DNA of 20,000 bases from Anaeromyces robustus (lineage: Eukaryota > Neocallimastigomycota > Neocallimastigomycetes > Neocallimastigales > Neocallimastigaceae). The position numbers and the translations under genes were made by a program. Below, piece by piece: positions 8,148 through 20,000 of the stretch (position 1 is its first letter; each line of letters begins with the position of its first letter). A model generated the notes under the pieces. The model made no database searches, had not been told where the DNA came from, and saw only the letters and a list, made by a program, of their open reading frames with translations. The stretch spans positions 1 to 20,000 of the forward strand of contig MCFG01000026.1 in the NCBI GenBank assembly GCA_002104895.1. The letters run 5' to 3'.

Positions 8148-9551
8148 TTTTAATTACAATAATTCTTCACATATATATATATTTTTTCTTCACCTTTTAA
8201 TAAATAGAATATATTTAAGTTTATGTAACCAATTATAAACATATTTTTAATTTTTTTTTCTTCATTTATAAAATATATATATATTTATATATAACCATTT
8301 AATTAATATAAATGCGAGAAATAATGAAAAAAAAAATCTATTTATTAAATTATAAGATTTATATCTTTATATACTTTTTTTTTTCTTTCTATAATTTTTA
8401 TCAAAAATTATTTTTATTATTTGAATAAATGTAAATAATAAGAATAATTATTGTATTTAAATCATCTTTATATATCACTAAATATTTAATTTTTTTTCTT
8501 TTAGATGTATATTAAAATTTCATAAATTTATAAGAAAAAAAAAAAAAATAGAATTTTTTTTATATTATTTAATAATTTAATTTATAGATAAACTATAAAT
8601 TTAAAAAAAAAATAATAATAATAATAATGATAATAATAATAACATATGTTTAATTAATAATCATTCTTTTATTCAAGAAAATAAAAAAACGAAAAAAAAA
8701 ATAAAAAATAAAAAATAAAAAAATATAAAATAAAAAAAAAAAATGCAAATAATAACAATAATAATTATAAAAAATAATAAAATAAATACATATCAAAACA
8801 TTTAAAATAAAATAAAATAAAAAACTATAAAGTACTATTATATATTCTATTTTCATTATAATTATTTATATATATATATATATATTTAATAGTTTTATTA
8901 ATAAATAGTATGGTTATTTTTATAATAAAAAAAAATTTATTATCCATATCCATAAAAAAAAAAACAAATCTATATATATATTTTTAACACTGTTTTATTG
9001 ATTTAATTTAAATTATATATAAATTATTATTATAATTTTATGATTATGATTATTATTATAATTTTTTCTTTTATAGTTTTTATTTTTTTTAATTAAATTT
9101 TTTGATTTGTTAAATTAAAATTTATGTTTTTTATACATAAATTCATGTGCTTTTTAATCAAAGTTGTTTGTATAATTTTATTTAAAATATAATTTATAAA
9201 TTTGTTTTTAAAAAAATATTTATAATATTATGGATTAATTTATTTATCATTTAAAATAAAATAGAATAAAAATTAAATAATTAAAAAAAAAATAATAAAA
9301 ATATAAAAATAAAATACATTTAAATTTTAAAAATAAAAAAATAAAATAAAAAACAAAAAGGAAACAATAAAATAATATAAAATAAAATAAAATAAAATAT
9401 AATAAAAATAATAAAATAAAAATAAAAAATTTTCAAAAATTTATAAATATATAATAAAAGAGAAAGAGAAAAAAAAAATAACAAATTTTATTTTGGAAAC
9501 AATTTTAAATATATTAAAAGGATAAGTATGCAATTTTAAAAGGAGATAAAT
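8148..9551. other. AT-rich intergenic spacer between RWDD1 and DOP1 homologues
   Basis: The spacer holds the 3' UTR of the RWDD1 gene and the promoter/leader of the DOP1 gene. It consists of A/T runs, AAT and AAAT repeats. The only open frame (minus strand, 8650-8856) encodes F/Y/I/L-rich low-complexity sequence of the kind such DNA gives by chance. The leader just before 9552 becomes purine-rich. Confidence 0.6.
9528..9539 (+). promoter_or_regulatory. Minimal upstream ORF (M-Q-F-stop) before the DOP1 start
   Basis: ATG CAA TTT TAA ends 12 bases before the main ATG at 9552. It is the same size and has nearly the same make-up as the one before the RWDD1 gene. A regulatory role is inference; chance is possible. 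Confidence 0.3.
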
Positions 9552-12500
9552 ATGTACAAGAAAAAACAATCAAATTCTCTTGAAGGTATTGTTTAAATAT
9601 TACTTTTATTATTAATTAAAATAATTATTATATATATATTATCGAAAAAAAAAGTTTTATATATTATAGTTTTTTAATATTGATAGATAATCAATTTCTT
9701 TTTTTAAAAAAATTTGCTTATTTATTTCCTTATTTTTTTTTTTCCTTTGAAATTCCTAAAAAAAATACTGGAATGAGATAAACATTTTATTTTTATTATT
9801 TTTATTTTACTTTAAAATTAACTATTAAAAAGAGAAAAATATTTTAATATTATTAACTTATTTTTTTATTTTCTATTAAAATTATATTTTTATAATATAT
9901 AAAATTTACATTTGTTTTTTTACTTTTTAATTTCAAATGAAATCTAAATTTTTGTTAAAATAATGATATATAATAAAAATTAAATAAAAAAAAATAAAAA
10001 TAAAAATAAAAAATAAATAATAAAAAAAATAATTAATAAATTTTATAAAGATATTATAAAATCTCCAAAATATAAAAGACATTGTCAGAATATTGAGAAA
10101 ATTTTATCAACATTTGATGCTGTAAGTGAATGGGCAGATGTCATTGGATTTTTAACAAGATTAAGCAAGGTTTGATTTTTTTTTTTTTTTTTTTTTAATA
10201 TTAAAAATAAATAAATATATATAATAAATACAATAAATGTGAAAATATATATCTTTTTCATAAATTAATGTTCTATTTAACCGAAAAAATATATATATAT
10301 ATACATATATTTGTAATTATTTTTTATTATTTTATATTGTGTTTAAATATAATATTTATATATATATAAAACAAAAAAACAAAAATGTATAACAAAAGGC
10401 TTTATCTTCAAGTTCACATTTTAAATTAATACCACATAAATTTTTAATTGCAAAAAGATTAGCACAATGTTTAAACCCTGCATTACCTTCAGGTGTTCAT
10501 CAAAAAACACTTGAAGTTTATTCTATTATTTTCCAAACCATTGGTGTAATTATTTATAAATAATAAAATAAAAAAAATTTTTTTTTCTTTTTTATAATAC
10601 TCTAGTTGTATTTAATAATATAATTATATAAATTTTAATTGGATATAACATTATAACATATCATTCTTTTTTTTTTATTCATTTATTTATTTAATATAAT
10701 TTTTATTTTAATTTTAACTATCATAAATTTTAGCCCGAAGAATTGAGTAAAGATTTATCTCTTTATTCCTATGGTTTATTTCCATTACTACAATATTCAG
10801 CAATGAGTGTTAAAGTATTATCAATATTTTGATTGAAATTTTTTAAAAATATTTTAAAATTTTACTAATTTTAAAATTTTAAAATAATTTATTTCGACAT
10901 ATTTTTAATTTTAATTTAATTTTATATTATAAAATATATATGTATATATATATATATTTTTTAGCCTCAATTATTAAATTTATATGAAAAATATTATTTA
11001 CCTCTTGGTGAAGACTTAAAACCATGTTTAAAAAGTTTTATTTTAGCATTATTACCAGGTTTCGAAGATGAAGGAAATGAATATTACGAACAAGTAAAAA
11101 AAAAAAAATAAAATATTTTTTTGATAATAAGTTATATATCAAATATGAAAGAAGAAGCATATTAATAATTACTTTACATTTATATATATTATATTTATTT
11201 ATATGAATAATTAATTAATTTATAATAACAATAATAAAGACATTTAATTTAATGGATAAAATATGCAATATTGTTGGGGAAGAATATTTTTATCATTGTT
11301 TATTTTTGGGTATAATATCATCAACAAGTCAACGTATTTATGCTTTTTCTTATATATTAAAAAAATTTAAAAAACCAACCTCTTCTGAAGGTATTAAAAT
11401 ATTAATAAATATGTTTCATCAAAAAAAAAAAAAAATTAATTATTTAAATTCATAAATTTATATTCAAAAACATCATATATTAATAATAACATAAATATAC
11501 ATAAATATACATATATATTATTATTATTATAATTATAACAACTATAATTGAAATTATTATAAAAAAGAAATGAATAATATTTTTAAAGGAAATTTAGTAA
11601 TATGTTCAAGATGTATTGCAGCATCATTAGTTGATGATGATTTATTGGTTCAAAGATCTGCACTAGAACTTTTAGTTTCTTATTTACCAGTTTGTTATGA
11701 ACCATTTTCAGATGAAGATCTTGATATTGTTGTATCTTCGGCTATTACTGTAGTTTTAAGAAAAGATATGTCCTTGAATAGAAGATTATATTCTTGGTTA
11801 TTAGGTATTGTTAATGAAGGATCTAAACCACATTTAAGTGAATATATTAAAGCTAGTATATGTAGATCAATAAAGGTAAAAATATTATTTTATTTTATTT
11901 TATTTTACTTTATTTGTAAATAAAAGTAAAAAAAAAAAAGATCTATAATAAAAGAAAAATTTAATAAATCATTCATTTTTATCCTAATCAATTAATAATT
12001 ATGTTATTAACTTAAATTAAATATTATATTATATGATATTATATTAAATATCAATATTTTATTAATATTTATAATTAAAATAATTAAAAATTAAGAAAAT
12101 GTTACTTGTAAAAGAAGAATTCCAAAAGCCATATAAAATATTATTATCCTTACTTGATGATTCTAGAATTGGTCTTATTATTGTTGATGAATTATTTATT
12201 GACATTTTAATATCTGTTTATTATCATTATAATAATTCAAATATTGGTGATGAGGTAATAATAATATATATATTAAAAATTAAAATATAATAGTAACAAT
12301 AATAAATAATAATAAATAATAAATAATAAATATTAATATACTACATTTAATTTTGTTTTATTATTATTATTATTTTTTTTTATAAAAATTTAGTTAATAA
12401 ATACTGTAAATATGTTTCTTAGTATGATTGAACCCTATATTATTTGGTCAAATATTTTCCATAATTTAGAAAAGCATCATCCAAAGGATGATAATGATAA

Positions 12501-14471
12501 TAAAGAAGTAAGAAAATACAAAAACAAAAGGATTTTTTTTTTTATTTTATTATAATCATATTATTATTTATCAATATCGTATAATTAATCATAATATTTA
12601 TTATATATATATTTTTTAGATTTATAAATTATTTGAATTTCTTTTATCATTTATAAAAATAACTGATGAAGAAGCTGAAACTATTCATCTTCCATTTTGT
12701 TTCTATTTGATGATACGAAAATTGAATGTAAACTTTCAATAATTTATATATAAAATCATATAAAATAATATATAAGAATATAAAAATTTATATAAATAAA
12801 TATTTTATGAATTATTTATAAATTTATGCACTTTTTTCTTATTAACTTATATCAAATATACTATATTATTTTATATACTATATGTTATATTATATTATAT
12901 TATATTATATTTTACTTTATTATGCCGTTTTATAATATGAAACAATATATTGTATAATTAAATTTTCATTTATAGGAAATTAATGATTATGAGAAATATA
13001 AAGATAACATAATGATTTATATGAAATTATTACTTATTATCTTAAAAAGAATTTCTAAAAGTTCATTTAAATTTACAGAATCAAAAATTAATGAATTAAA
13101 AACAACACCAGTTGGTTTATATATTACTTCTGATAAATTCAATGAATATTCATTTATTAAAGATTATTATAAGATGCAAATGTCTAATATCATTGATAGT
13201 TATCATAATCGTTTATCTAATACAGAATTAAATAAATTAAGTAATGAAAATATGTCAGTGGATAATCCAGAATATATGTCATCTATTGTTGAAAATGCAA
13301 CAGTTGATCATTGTTCCTATGTTGCACATTGTTGTCTTAAAAAAAGTTTAATTCATATATTTTCCATTTATGAAAATTATACAATAAAATGTATTTTTAA
13401 TAAAAATTCTTTTGAGGATTTACATTTTGAATGTCAAACTTTTGATAATACCGATCAAATTAAATATAAATTTGAAGAAAAAGATTTTGAAAGTCAATAT
13501 TTTGAAAAATGGAAATTAGAATTATATGGTTATTTTTGTTCATTAATTTTTGATATGTCAGAAAATTCTATTAATCCCTATAAATTAGAATTTGTTCCCA
13601 TTGACTATGATTATATTTATAAATTTAAAGGAAAAGAAAATGAAATGGCGGTTTATCAAAGTTATGATACTTATGGTAGAAAAATTTATGGTAAAATTGT
13701 ATCATCTCAACCAGATGGATCTATTCCAAAATGGATTATGCTTTTAAAAGAATGTTGTATATCGGTATGTATTAAAAAAAAAAAAAAAAAAAAAACGGAA
13801 AAAAGATATAAAAAAAAATTTTTTTTTATTTTTTTTTTTTTATCTGTATTTATTTTTTTTATCTGTATTTATTATTTATGTATATATAAATATTAATATA
13901 AATATAAAATATTAAAAATTCTTTATTTTTATTTCTTATTATAATTATTAATATAAAAGGTTAATAATTTCGATATTATAAATTCCTCTTTATTACTTTT
14001 ATTTGATATAATTAGTAAAAAGAATATAATAATTAAAGAAATTATTAGTGCTTACAATTTTATTATTAAACTTGTTGAAAAAGTAAATATATAAAAAGAT
14101 ATAATATAATATAATTTATTATAATTAAATATAATATAATATGTATATACTAAATAAATCATTCAAATTATATAATAAATATAATATAATAATATATATA
14201 TTTTCATGTTTATAATTTTTTAATTTAGTTATGGAATTATTTATCCAATAAATGCGTTTCATATCATATTCAAACTGTAAAATTAATTTTAGAATTATGT
14301 AAATATGTTCCATCAACATATCTCATTGAAAAAATATTTTCAGCATACATCAATTTATCAGATAATAAACAACAGAATTTCAATAAATTTGGTGTATTTT
14401 GGAAAATAGCTGGTATGAAAATAATAATTATATATATAGTATTTTTATAATTATTGATTTTAAAATTATTG

Positions 14472-14515
<44 letters not shown>

Positions 14516-16936
14516 AATCTTATAATTCAAAAATTTATAATATTTTCAAAAATAATAGATACCATGATCAATCCAGCCACACTTTTTTCACAACCATTAT
14601 TTATTCTTTTTGATACATTATTTAGTAATAATCCTCAAGAAAAACAAATGGGTGAACAATGGTTTAAAAATTATGTTAAAGATATTTTAATGTAAATTTA
14701 TTATATATTATAATTATAATATTACAATATATATATATATAGATAAATAATTTTTAGTTAATTAATAAAATCACACACACACATATATATATATATAATA
14801 TAAATTTAATTATTAATCATGTTATATATACATTTTATTTATTTATTATTATTATTATTATTTTTATTATATTATTATTATTTTTATTAAAATTTTAAAA
14901 ATATATCAGTTGTTTTGATCCATTATTACAAATCCTTCAAAATTCATTAATTTTAAGAAAAAAAGAAGAATTAATATATGAAAATACACCTATTGTAAAT
15001 TATAAATATATTAAAGAAATAAATTTTGATCAAATAAATTATGCCTTTGATTGTATTATTACTTTATTCAATAATTTAACTACACCAATTGTGAAAAAAC
15101 TTTGGAAATCACCTTTAAAATCAGTACTTTTATTAAATAGATTCCAATCTTTAATAAAAGGTAAATAGTTTTATGTGTTTTTTTTTTTTTTTTTTTTTTA
15201 TAAAAATAATAAAATATGAAAAATATATTCATAAATTAATTATCTAATTTATTTCATTTATTAATATATTAATTTTATTCTAATATATATATATATATTT
15301 ATATATATATTTATTTATTTTTCTTCTTAATTTCAATTATAAGATTATGATTATACTGCATCATCAAATGTAACATATGGTGAATTTATAACGTATACTT
15401 GTTTAATGTAAGTTAAAAAAAAAATAATATTTTTTATCATTATGATAATAATTATTTATTATACTTCTTAAATATATATATAACTATTAAAAATATTAAT
15501 AAAATAAATAAATCTAATTTAATTCTATTTTAATAGATATATACAAAGCGAAACACCAGCCAATTTTGAAGAAGAAAACAGAGTAAAAAATGAATCAATT
15601 CAACTTTTAAGTGGAAAGTTATTATTAAATATATTAAGTTTTATTCCAAGAGAAAAAGATAGTTTAATTACTCATGTATCAATTATACAAGAAATTGTTT
15701 TAAAGAAATTATTATTCTGTATTTATAATGAAAAATTAAAAATTCAAATTCCTTTATTAAAAATACTGAATTTAACTGTTCATTTAACCTTCCCAAAGTA
15801 TAAAGACTTCTTTTCTACTGTTGATACTACAAGATTTGTTCAAAAAATGAATGAAAAAAAATCAAATGATAAATCTGATGCCAGTAGTCATGGTGATAGT
15901 CGTACAAATTCTATTAATGAATTAAATATGACCCCTAATGAAATTAATAATAATAATAATAACAGTAATAATAATAATAATAATAATAACAATACTGAAA
16001 TGTCTAATAAGAAAAGTAATAAAAAAGGTGAAATTGTTGAAACAACAAAAAATGTTTTAGATGAACCAGCCAATGAAAGAATTATAGGTAAATATAATGA
16101 TAAAAAAAAAAAAAAGAAAAAAAAAGAAAATATAATAAAACATATATACCTAATAAAACTATATTATGGTTTTAATATATTATTATAAAAATAAAATATC
16201 TAATATATATATATATATAATATTAATATTAATATATTATCTATTATTTATAATCTTTTTTTTATTTTTATTTTTTTTTTAATATGATTATTACTATTAT
16301 TATTTTAAAGATATATCATATATATTTTTACATACAATTTTGGATGCTATATCATTTAATCCAAATCGTCCATTATTATTATATTGGATTGAATTCATAT
16401 TATCATGTATTCAAACTCTTCAAATTTCATTTTTCATTTTTATACAACCAATTATTCAATGTCTTTGTGATGAATTAGAAAATTATTTGATTAGTATAAA
16501 AAATTTAGCAAATATTTTCAAATATCAAAAAGAAATGGGTGAAAATGAATTTAGAACGATTAAAGAAGGATTATATAATGATAATGATGCTCAAATTATT
16601 TTATATGGTATTGAAAGACTTTTTAAATATTGTTTAACAAATTCTGTAGATGAATCTGAAGAAATTGCTCTTTCCTATGGATTTAAATCTTTTTCCAATT
16701 ATGTGACTTCCATATTTACTAATAATATAGAAGAAATTTCAGTCGATGAAAGTTCAAAAACAAAAGTAATATCTATATATATATGTATATATGTATATAT
16801 GTATATAAAATGTATAAAATATATATATATAATATAATACTATGTATTAAACATTAACTTAATAATAATAATAATAATTAATAATAATAATTAATAATAA
16901 TAATAATTAATAATAATAATAATAATAATTAATAAT

Positions 16937-17030
<94 letters not shown>

Positions 17031-19885
17031 TTTATTTATTTATTTATTTATTTAAGATACAAGAGTGGCTTTTAGGAAATCTTCCAAAAATTATTAATAC
17101 CTTCCAACAAATTTGGTCAATTATTAATGAAATTGAAGAATTATCCTCAAATAAAGAAGATGATTTATTATTAGATAAAGCATTCTATGATGATGTACCA
17201 ATATCTGAATTTTTATATACTGGTGAAAAATACAAGAATATGATTAAAAGATATTTAAATTCAATGTATAGAATCAATTATGTTTATGTTATAGAATCAC
17301 TTATAGAAGTTTGGCTTTTAGAATGCATTGAAAATGAAGTAATTAAAAAAAATAATAAAAAAAAAAAAAAACTTTTTATAATTATTAGTTATATAATTTT
17401 ATATTTATTTATATTCTTAAATACAATATATACAATATATAATAAAAACTAATTTTTTATCTGCTCTTTATTTTTTATTTAATTATTTTTTATTTTATTT
17501 ATTTTTTTTTTTCTTTGGACATATTATTTATTATTTATTTATTAATAGAAAAATTCAGATACTAATCGTAAGACAAATGCTATCTTCCAAATGATGAAAT
17601 GTATTGATGATTGTTCACCAACAGCAGTTATTCAAACCATTATACAAAATCTTAGAAGAAGAAGACATCAGAAAAATAAAACTAAAGTATTAAAAATGTA
17701 AGATGAAAAAAAAATACATATATATATATATAAATTATTTATATATTTTATAATAATATATTTACATATTTTTAATTTATCATATATATATATATTTATA
17801 TATTTTTTTTTTATTTTTTTTTTTATTTTTTTCAAGGCCTGAATTGACGATTATATATTTCTGGGAAATATATACTAAACAAATTGATGATGAAAAAGTT
17901 TTAAGAGATTTATGGCAAACAATTGTATCATTCATAAAAGATACTTTACAACAAACTAATAGTAACAAAATTTTGTTTTATTCATTATTAAGATTATTAA
18001 CTACTATTATAGAAAAATTGTTGAAAACGGATTTATTTGAAGATAGAGGATTAAGAAAAGACCAACAAGTTTATATCATAATTATTTTTATAATAATATA
18101 ATAAATATATATACGAGTTTTTACTAATAAAATATATTACTACTATTATAATTTTTATTATACTAAAAAAAAATAAAATTTTTTTATTTTATAGGAAATA
18201 TATCAACGTATATTAGATATTTGTATTGTACAATGTCAAAAAATATTCGAAAGTCCTTCTTGGTCTAATAATATCAATAATAATCAAGATAACAGTAATT
18301 TATTTATATATATATATATATTTATTTATTTATTTATTAATAATATATTATATATATAATTTGTTATATATATTCTAATTAATTATTTACATATTTATTT
18401 ATTTATTTATTTAAAACCTTTTTTTTTTCAATCATAATAAAGATAATTCATCATATATACTAGTTCCACCATCAAATGATGAAAGTTCAAAACTTTCTGT
18501 TCAAAAAGATGAAATGGGATATGTTGAAGTAAATTTTTTTATAAATAATAGTTTTTAAATATATATATATAATTTTTCACTTTTTATTTTTATTTATTTA
18601 TTTATTATTATTCTTTTTCTTTGTATAAATTTATTCGATTAATTAATATCATCTATAAAACAATTTATATTTTTTAAAAAAATTTTTCTTTTTTTAATTT
18701 ATTATTCATATATATATATATATATATATATCATAGATTATCATGTATATTTCAAATGCAGTATTCCCAATAATAAGAAAAATATTAGTTGATCAAGAAA
18801 AAGTCATTAGTGTTTGTAATAATATCAATTATTACATCATTTCAAATGTTTTTAAGAATCGCAATGAAGATAGTATAATTTTAATTGTAACTTTAGATTT
18901 AATTATTGAAATGTTAAAATTATCTTACACACATCGTTGTTACAGAAAAGAAATATGGGATTTATTTTATAATTCCAAATTCTTTAAAATGAATTTAAAA
19001 GTTAGTTCAAGATGGAAGAAAATTATGAATACTATTATGCAATCAGAAAATGAAAAATTTAATGATTTAATGAGTAAGTATATCTATATATAAATATATA
19101 TATATTTTAAATTTAAATAATATTATATATCTAATTGGAATGTATATATATATATATATATATATAACATTATTATTAGACCGTATTACTTTAGGTTCAC
19201 CAACTAACATTTTTATTTCCAGAGAACAAGAATTGGCAAATAGAGCATTAATGTTAAGAAGATTATCATATATTATATTTTCGGGTGAAAATGATCAATA
19301 CTTAAGACAATTACCTATTATTCAAGAAAAAATTGTTGAATTATTAAAAGAATCCAATAATTTTACAAATATTGAAGTAATTTTTTAATTTTTTATATAT
19401 ATAATACAGAAAAAAAATATTTACAATGATATAATAATAATAATTATAATAATAATTAATAAATTAATTAATTATAATATATATATATTATTTTATTAAT
19501 ATAAATTTTTATATAAATAAAGGTATATTTATTCTTAAGAGTTTTGTTAAGAAGAATATCAACTAAACATTTAGCCAATTTCTGGCCAGTAATATTTACA
19601 GAATTGGTAAATAGAATATTATTTAATATAATAAATTATAAATTAATTTAATTCTATATATTAATATTTTTTTTTTTATTTATATAATTAAATATATTAT
19701 ATATATTTTAAAATAAAAAAAAAAAAAAAATAAAAAATAAAAAAAAAGTTCAATTTATTTGAAAAATATATTGATATTACTGGTACTTCAAACAAGCAAT
19801 ATACAAATGAAGAATTAAAACTCCTTTTATCATCATTTAAATTCTTAGAATTATTAATTGTTTTAGCACCACAAGAATTCCAACT
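9552..19885 (+). CDS. dop1: DOP1 (Dopey) family protein, at least 27 exons, 3' end beyond the window
   Basis: DOP1 works with the Arf-GEF-like Mon2 and, in yeast, the flippase Neo1 in endosome-Golgi traffic (family knowledge). Exons: 9552-9585, 10051-10169, 10399-10545, 10734-10814, 10965-11093, 11240-11390, 11568-11875, 12096-12254, 12394-12507, 12620-12727, 12976-13764, 13960-14082, 14229-14412, 14559-14691, 14910-15160, 15344-15407, 15537-16087, 16311-16765, 17057-17338, 17549-17697, 17837-18068, 18195-18294, 18443-18528, 18737-19073, 19180-19376, 19523-19606, 19749-19885. All joins keep frame, giving 1834 codons plus two bases. Dopey N-terminal signatures are [51 protein letters not shown] and [16 protein letters not shown]. 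The C-terminal part has [19 protein letters not shown] with LPIIQEK and [15 protein letters not shown]. The middle is divergent, with an asparagine run at 15946-15993 (residues about 1102-1117). After exon 27 a donor follows (APQEFQL, then GTAATT), so the last exons lie outside. Exon 1 is short and its start less certain. Confidence 0.9.
14474..14511. repeat. Homopolymer of about 38 T in a DOP1 intron
   Basis: An uninterrupted T run lies in intron 13 (14413-14558), between the donor and the TAG acceptor. It is the longest homopolymer in the window, and its exact length is uncertain in any sequencing. Confidence 0.95.
15946..15993 (+). repeat. In-frame AAT/AAC tract coding an asparagine run
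   Basis: Sixteen codons, N6-S-N9, lie within exon 17 of the DOP1 gene, mostly AAT with a few AAC. They sit in a hydrophilic loop between the conserved helical-repeat parts. The tract interrupts no motif and is probably a disordered linker that varies in length. Confidence 0.95.
16861..17054. repeat. AAT trinucleotide array followed by a TTTA array in a DOP1 intron
   Basis: Intron 18 (16766-17056) is mostly AAT repeats. The first part (16861-16938) is broken by TTAAT variants. The second (about 16939-17030) is an uninterrupted run of about 30 units, followed by TTTA repeats right up to the AAG acceptor. Confidence 0.95.
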
Positions 19886-20000
19886 GTAATTAATTAAAAA
19901 TAAAAAAAAAAACAAATTTTTTTTATATCTTTAATTATAAATTAATTATTTAATTTAATTAAATAATTAATTAATAATATATATTAAATATTAATATAAA

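Noticed and set aside
8650-8856. Minus-strand open frame of 68 codons
   Set aside because: It is almost only F, Y, I, L and N, encoded by A/T tracts, with no family resemblance and no change in base composition.
14125-14319. Minus-strand open frame
   Set aside because: It is antisense to exon 13 of the DOP1 gene and its AT-rich intron.
15888-16073. Minus-strand frame with a long leucine run that looks like a membrane segment
   Set aside because: The leucines are the reverse reading of the AAT/AAC asparagine codons in DOP1 exon 17.
17780-17968. Minus-strand open frame
   Set aside because: It is antisense to DOP1 exon 21 and the preceding T-rich intron end.
19697-19915. Minus-strand open frame
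   Set aside because: It is antisense to DOP1 exon 27 and flanking homopolymers.
1-20000. Retroelements, DNA transposons or other mobile elements
   Set aside because: No reverse transcriptase, integrase or transposase motif, no long terminal repeats and no clear terminal inverted repeats were seen on either strand.

Overview
The window is nuclear DNA of an extremely AT-rich eukaryote. Genes are broken by short spliceosomal GT...AG introns made almost only of A and T. Homopolymer and AAT tracts are everywhere, and coding exons stand out by their higher G+C and codon structure. No rRNA, tRNA, CRISPR array, insertion sequence or transposon could be recognised. The best guess at the organism is an anaerobic gut fungus (Neocallimastigomycota). 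It rests on the extreme AT bias, the high intron density, asparagine runs, and a stand-alone riboflavin-pathway DHBP synthase. A dictyostelid-like amoeba is the main alternative; this is inference from composition and gene content, not from a database match.

Layout, left to right. (1) 1-746, minus strand: a small unrecognised basic protein of three supported exons, running to or off the left edge. (2) 747-2070: AT-rich divergent intergenic space with a palindrome cluster (1511-1585) and a TATA/E-box pair (1914-1932). (3) 2071-3342, plus: a four-exon 3,4-dihydroxy-2-butanone 4-phosphate synthase (ribB/RIB3), complete, 214 aa. (4) 3343-4182: convergent intergenic space with two local duplications. 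(5) 4183-5885, minus: a five-exon RRM protein orthologous to RBM18, 200 aa. Its first intron holds a 395-bp uninterrupted TTCAT pentanucleotide array. (6) 5886-7388: divergent intergenic space. (7) 7389-8147, plus: an intronless RWDD1/Gir2-type protein (DFRP2), 252 aa. (8) 8148-9551: featureless AT-rich spacer. (9) 9552 to beyond the right edge, plus: a DOP1 (Dopey) homologue in at least 27 exons. All exon joins keep frame, giving 1834 codons inside the window; the C-terminus lies outside.

The genes are unlinked housekeeping functions: flavin synthesis, RNA binding, DRG-GTPase/translation control and endosome-Golgi membrane traffic. Nothing suggests an operon or a dedicated new system. The points most worth following are the long perfect TTCAT array in the RBM18 intron, the bacterial-like signature of the DHBP synthase (possible horizontal transfer later invaded by introns), the dominance of AAG over CAG acceptor sites, often behind A-rich rather than pyrimidine tracts, and the unknown gene at the left edge. 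All exon models were built by eye from frame, splice dinucleotides and remembered family sequences.
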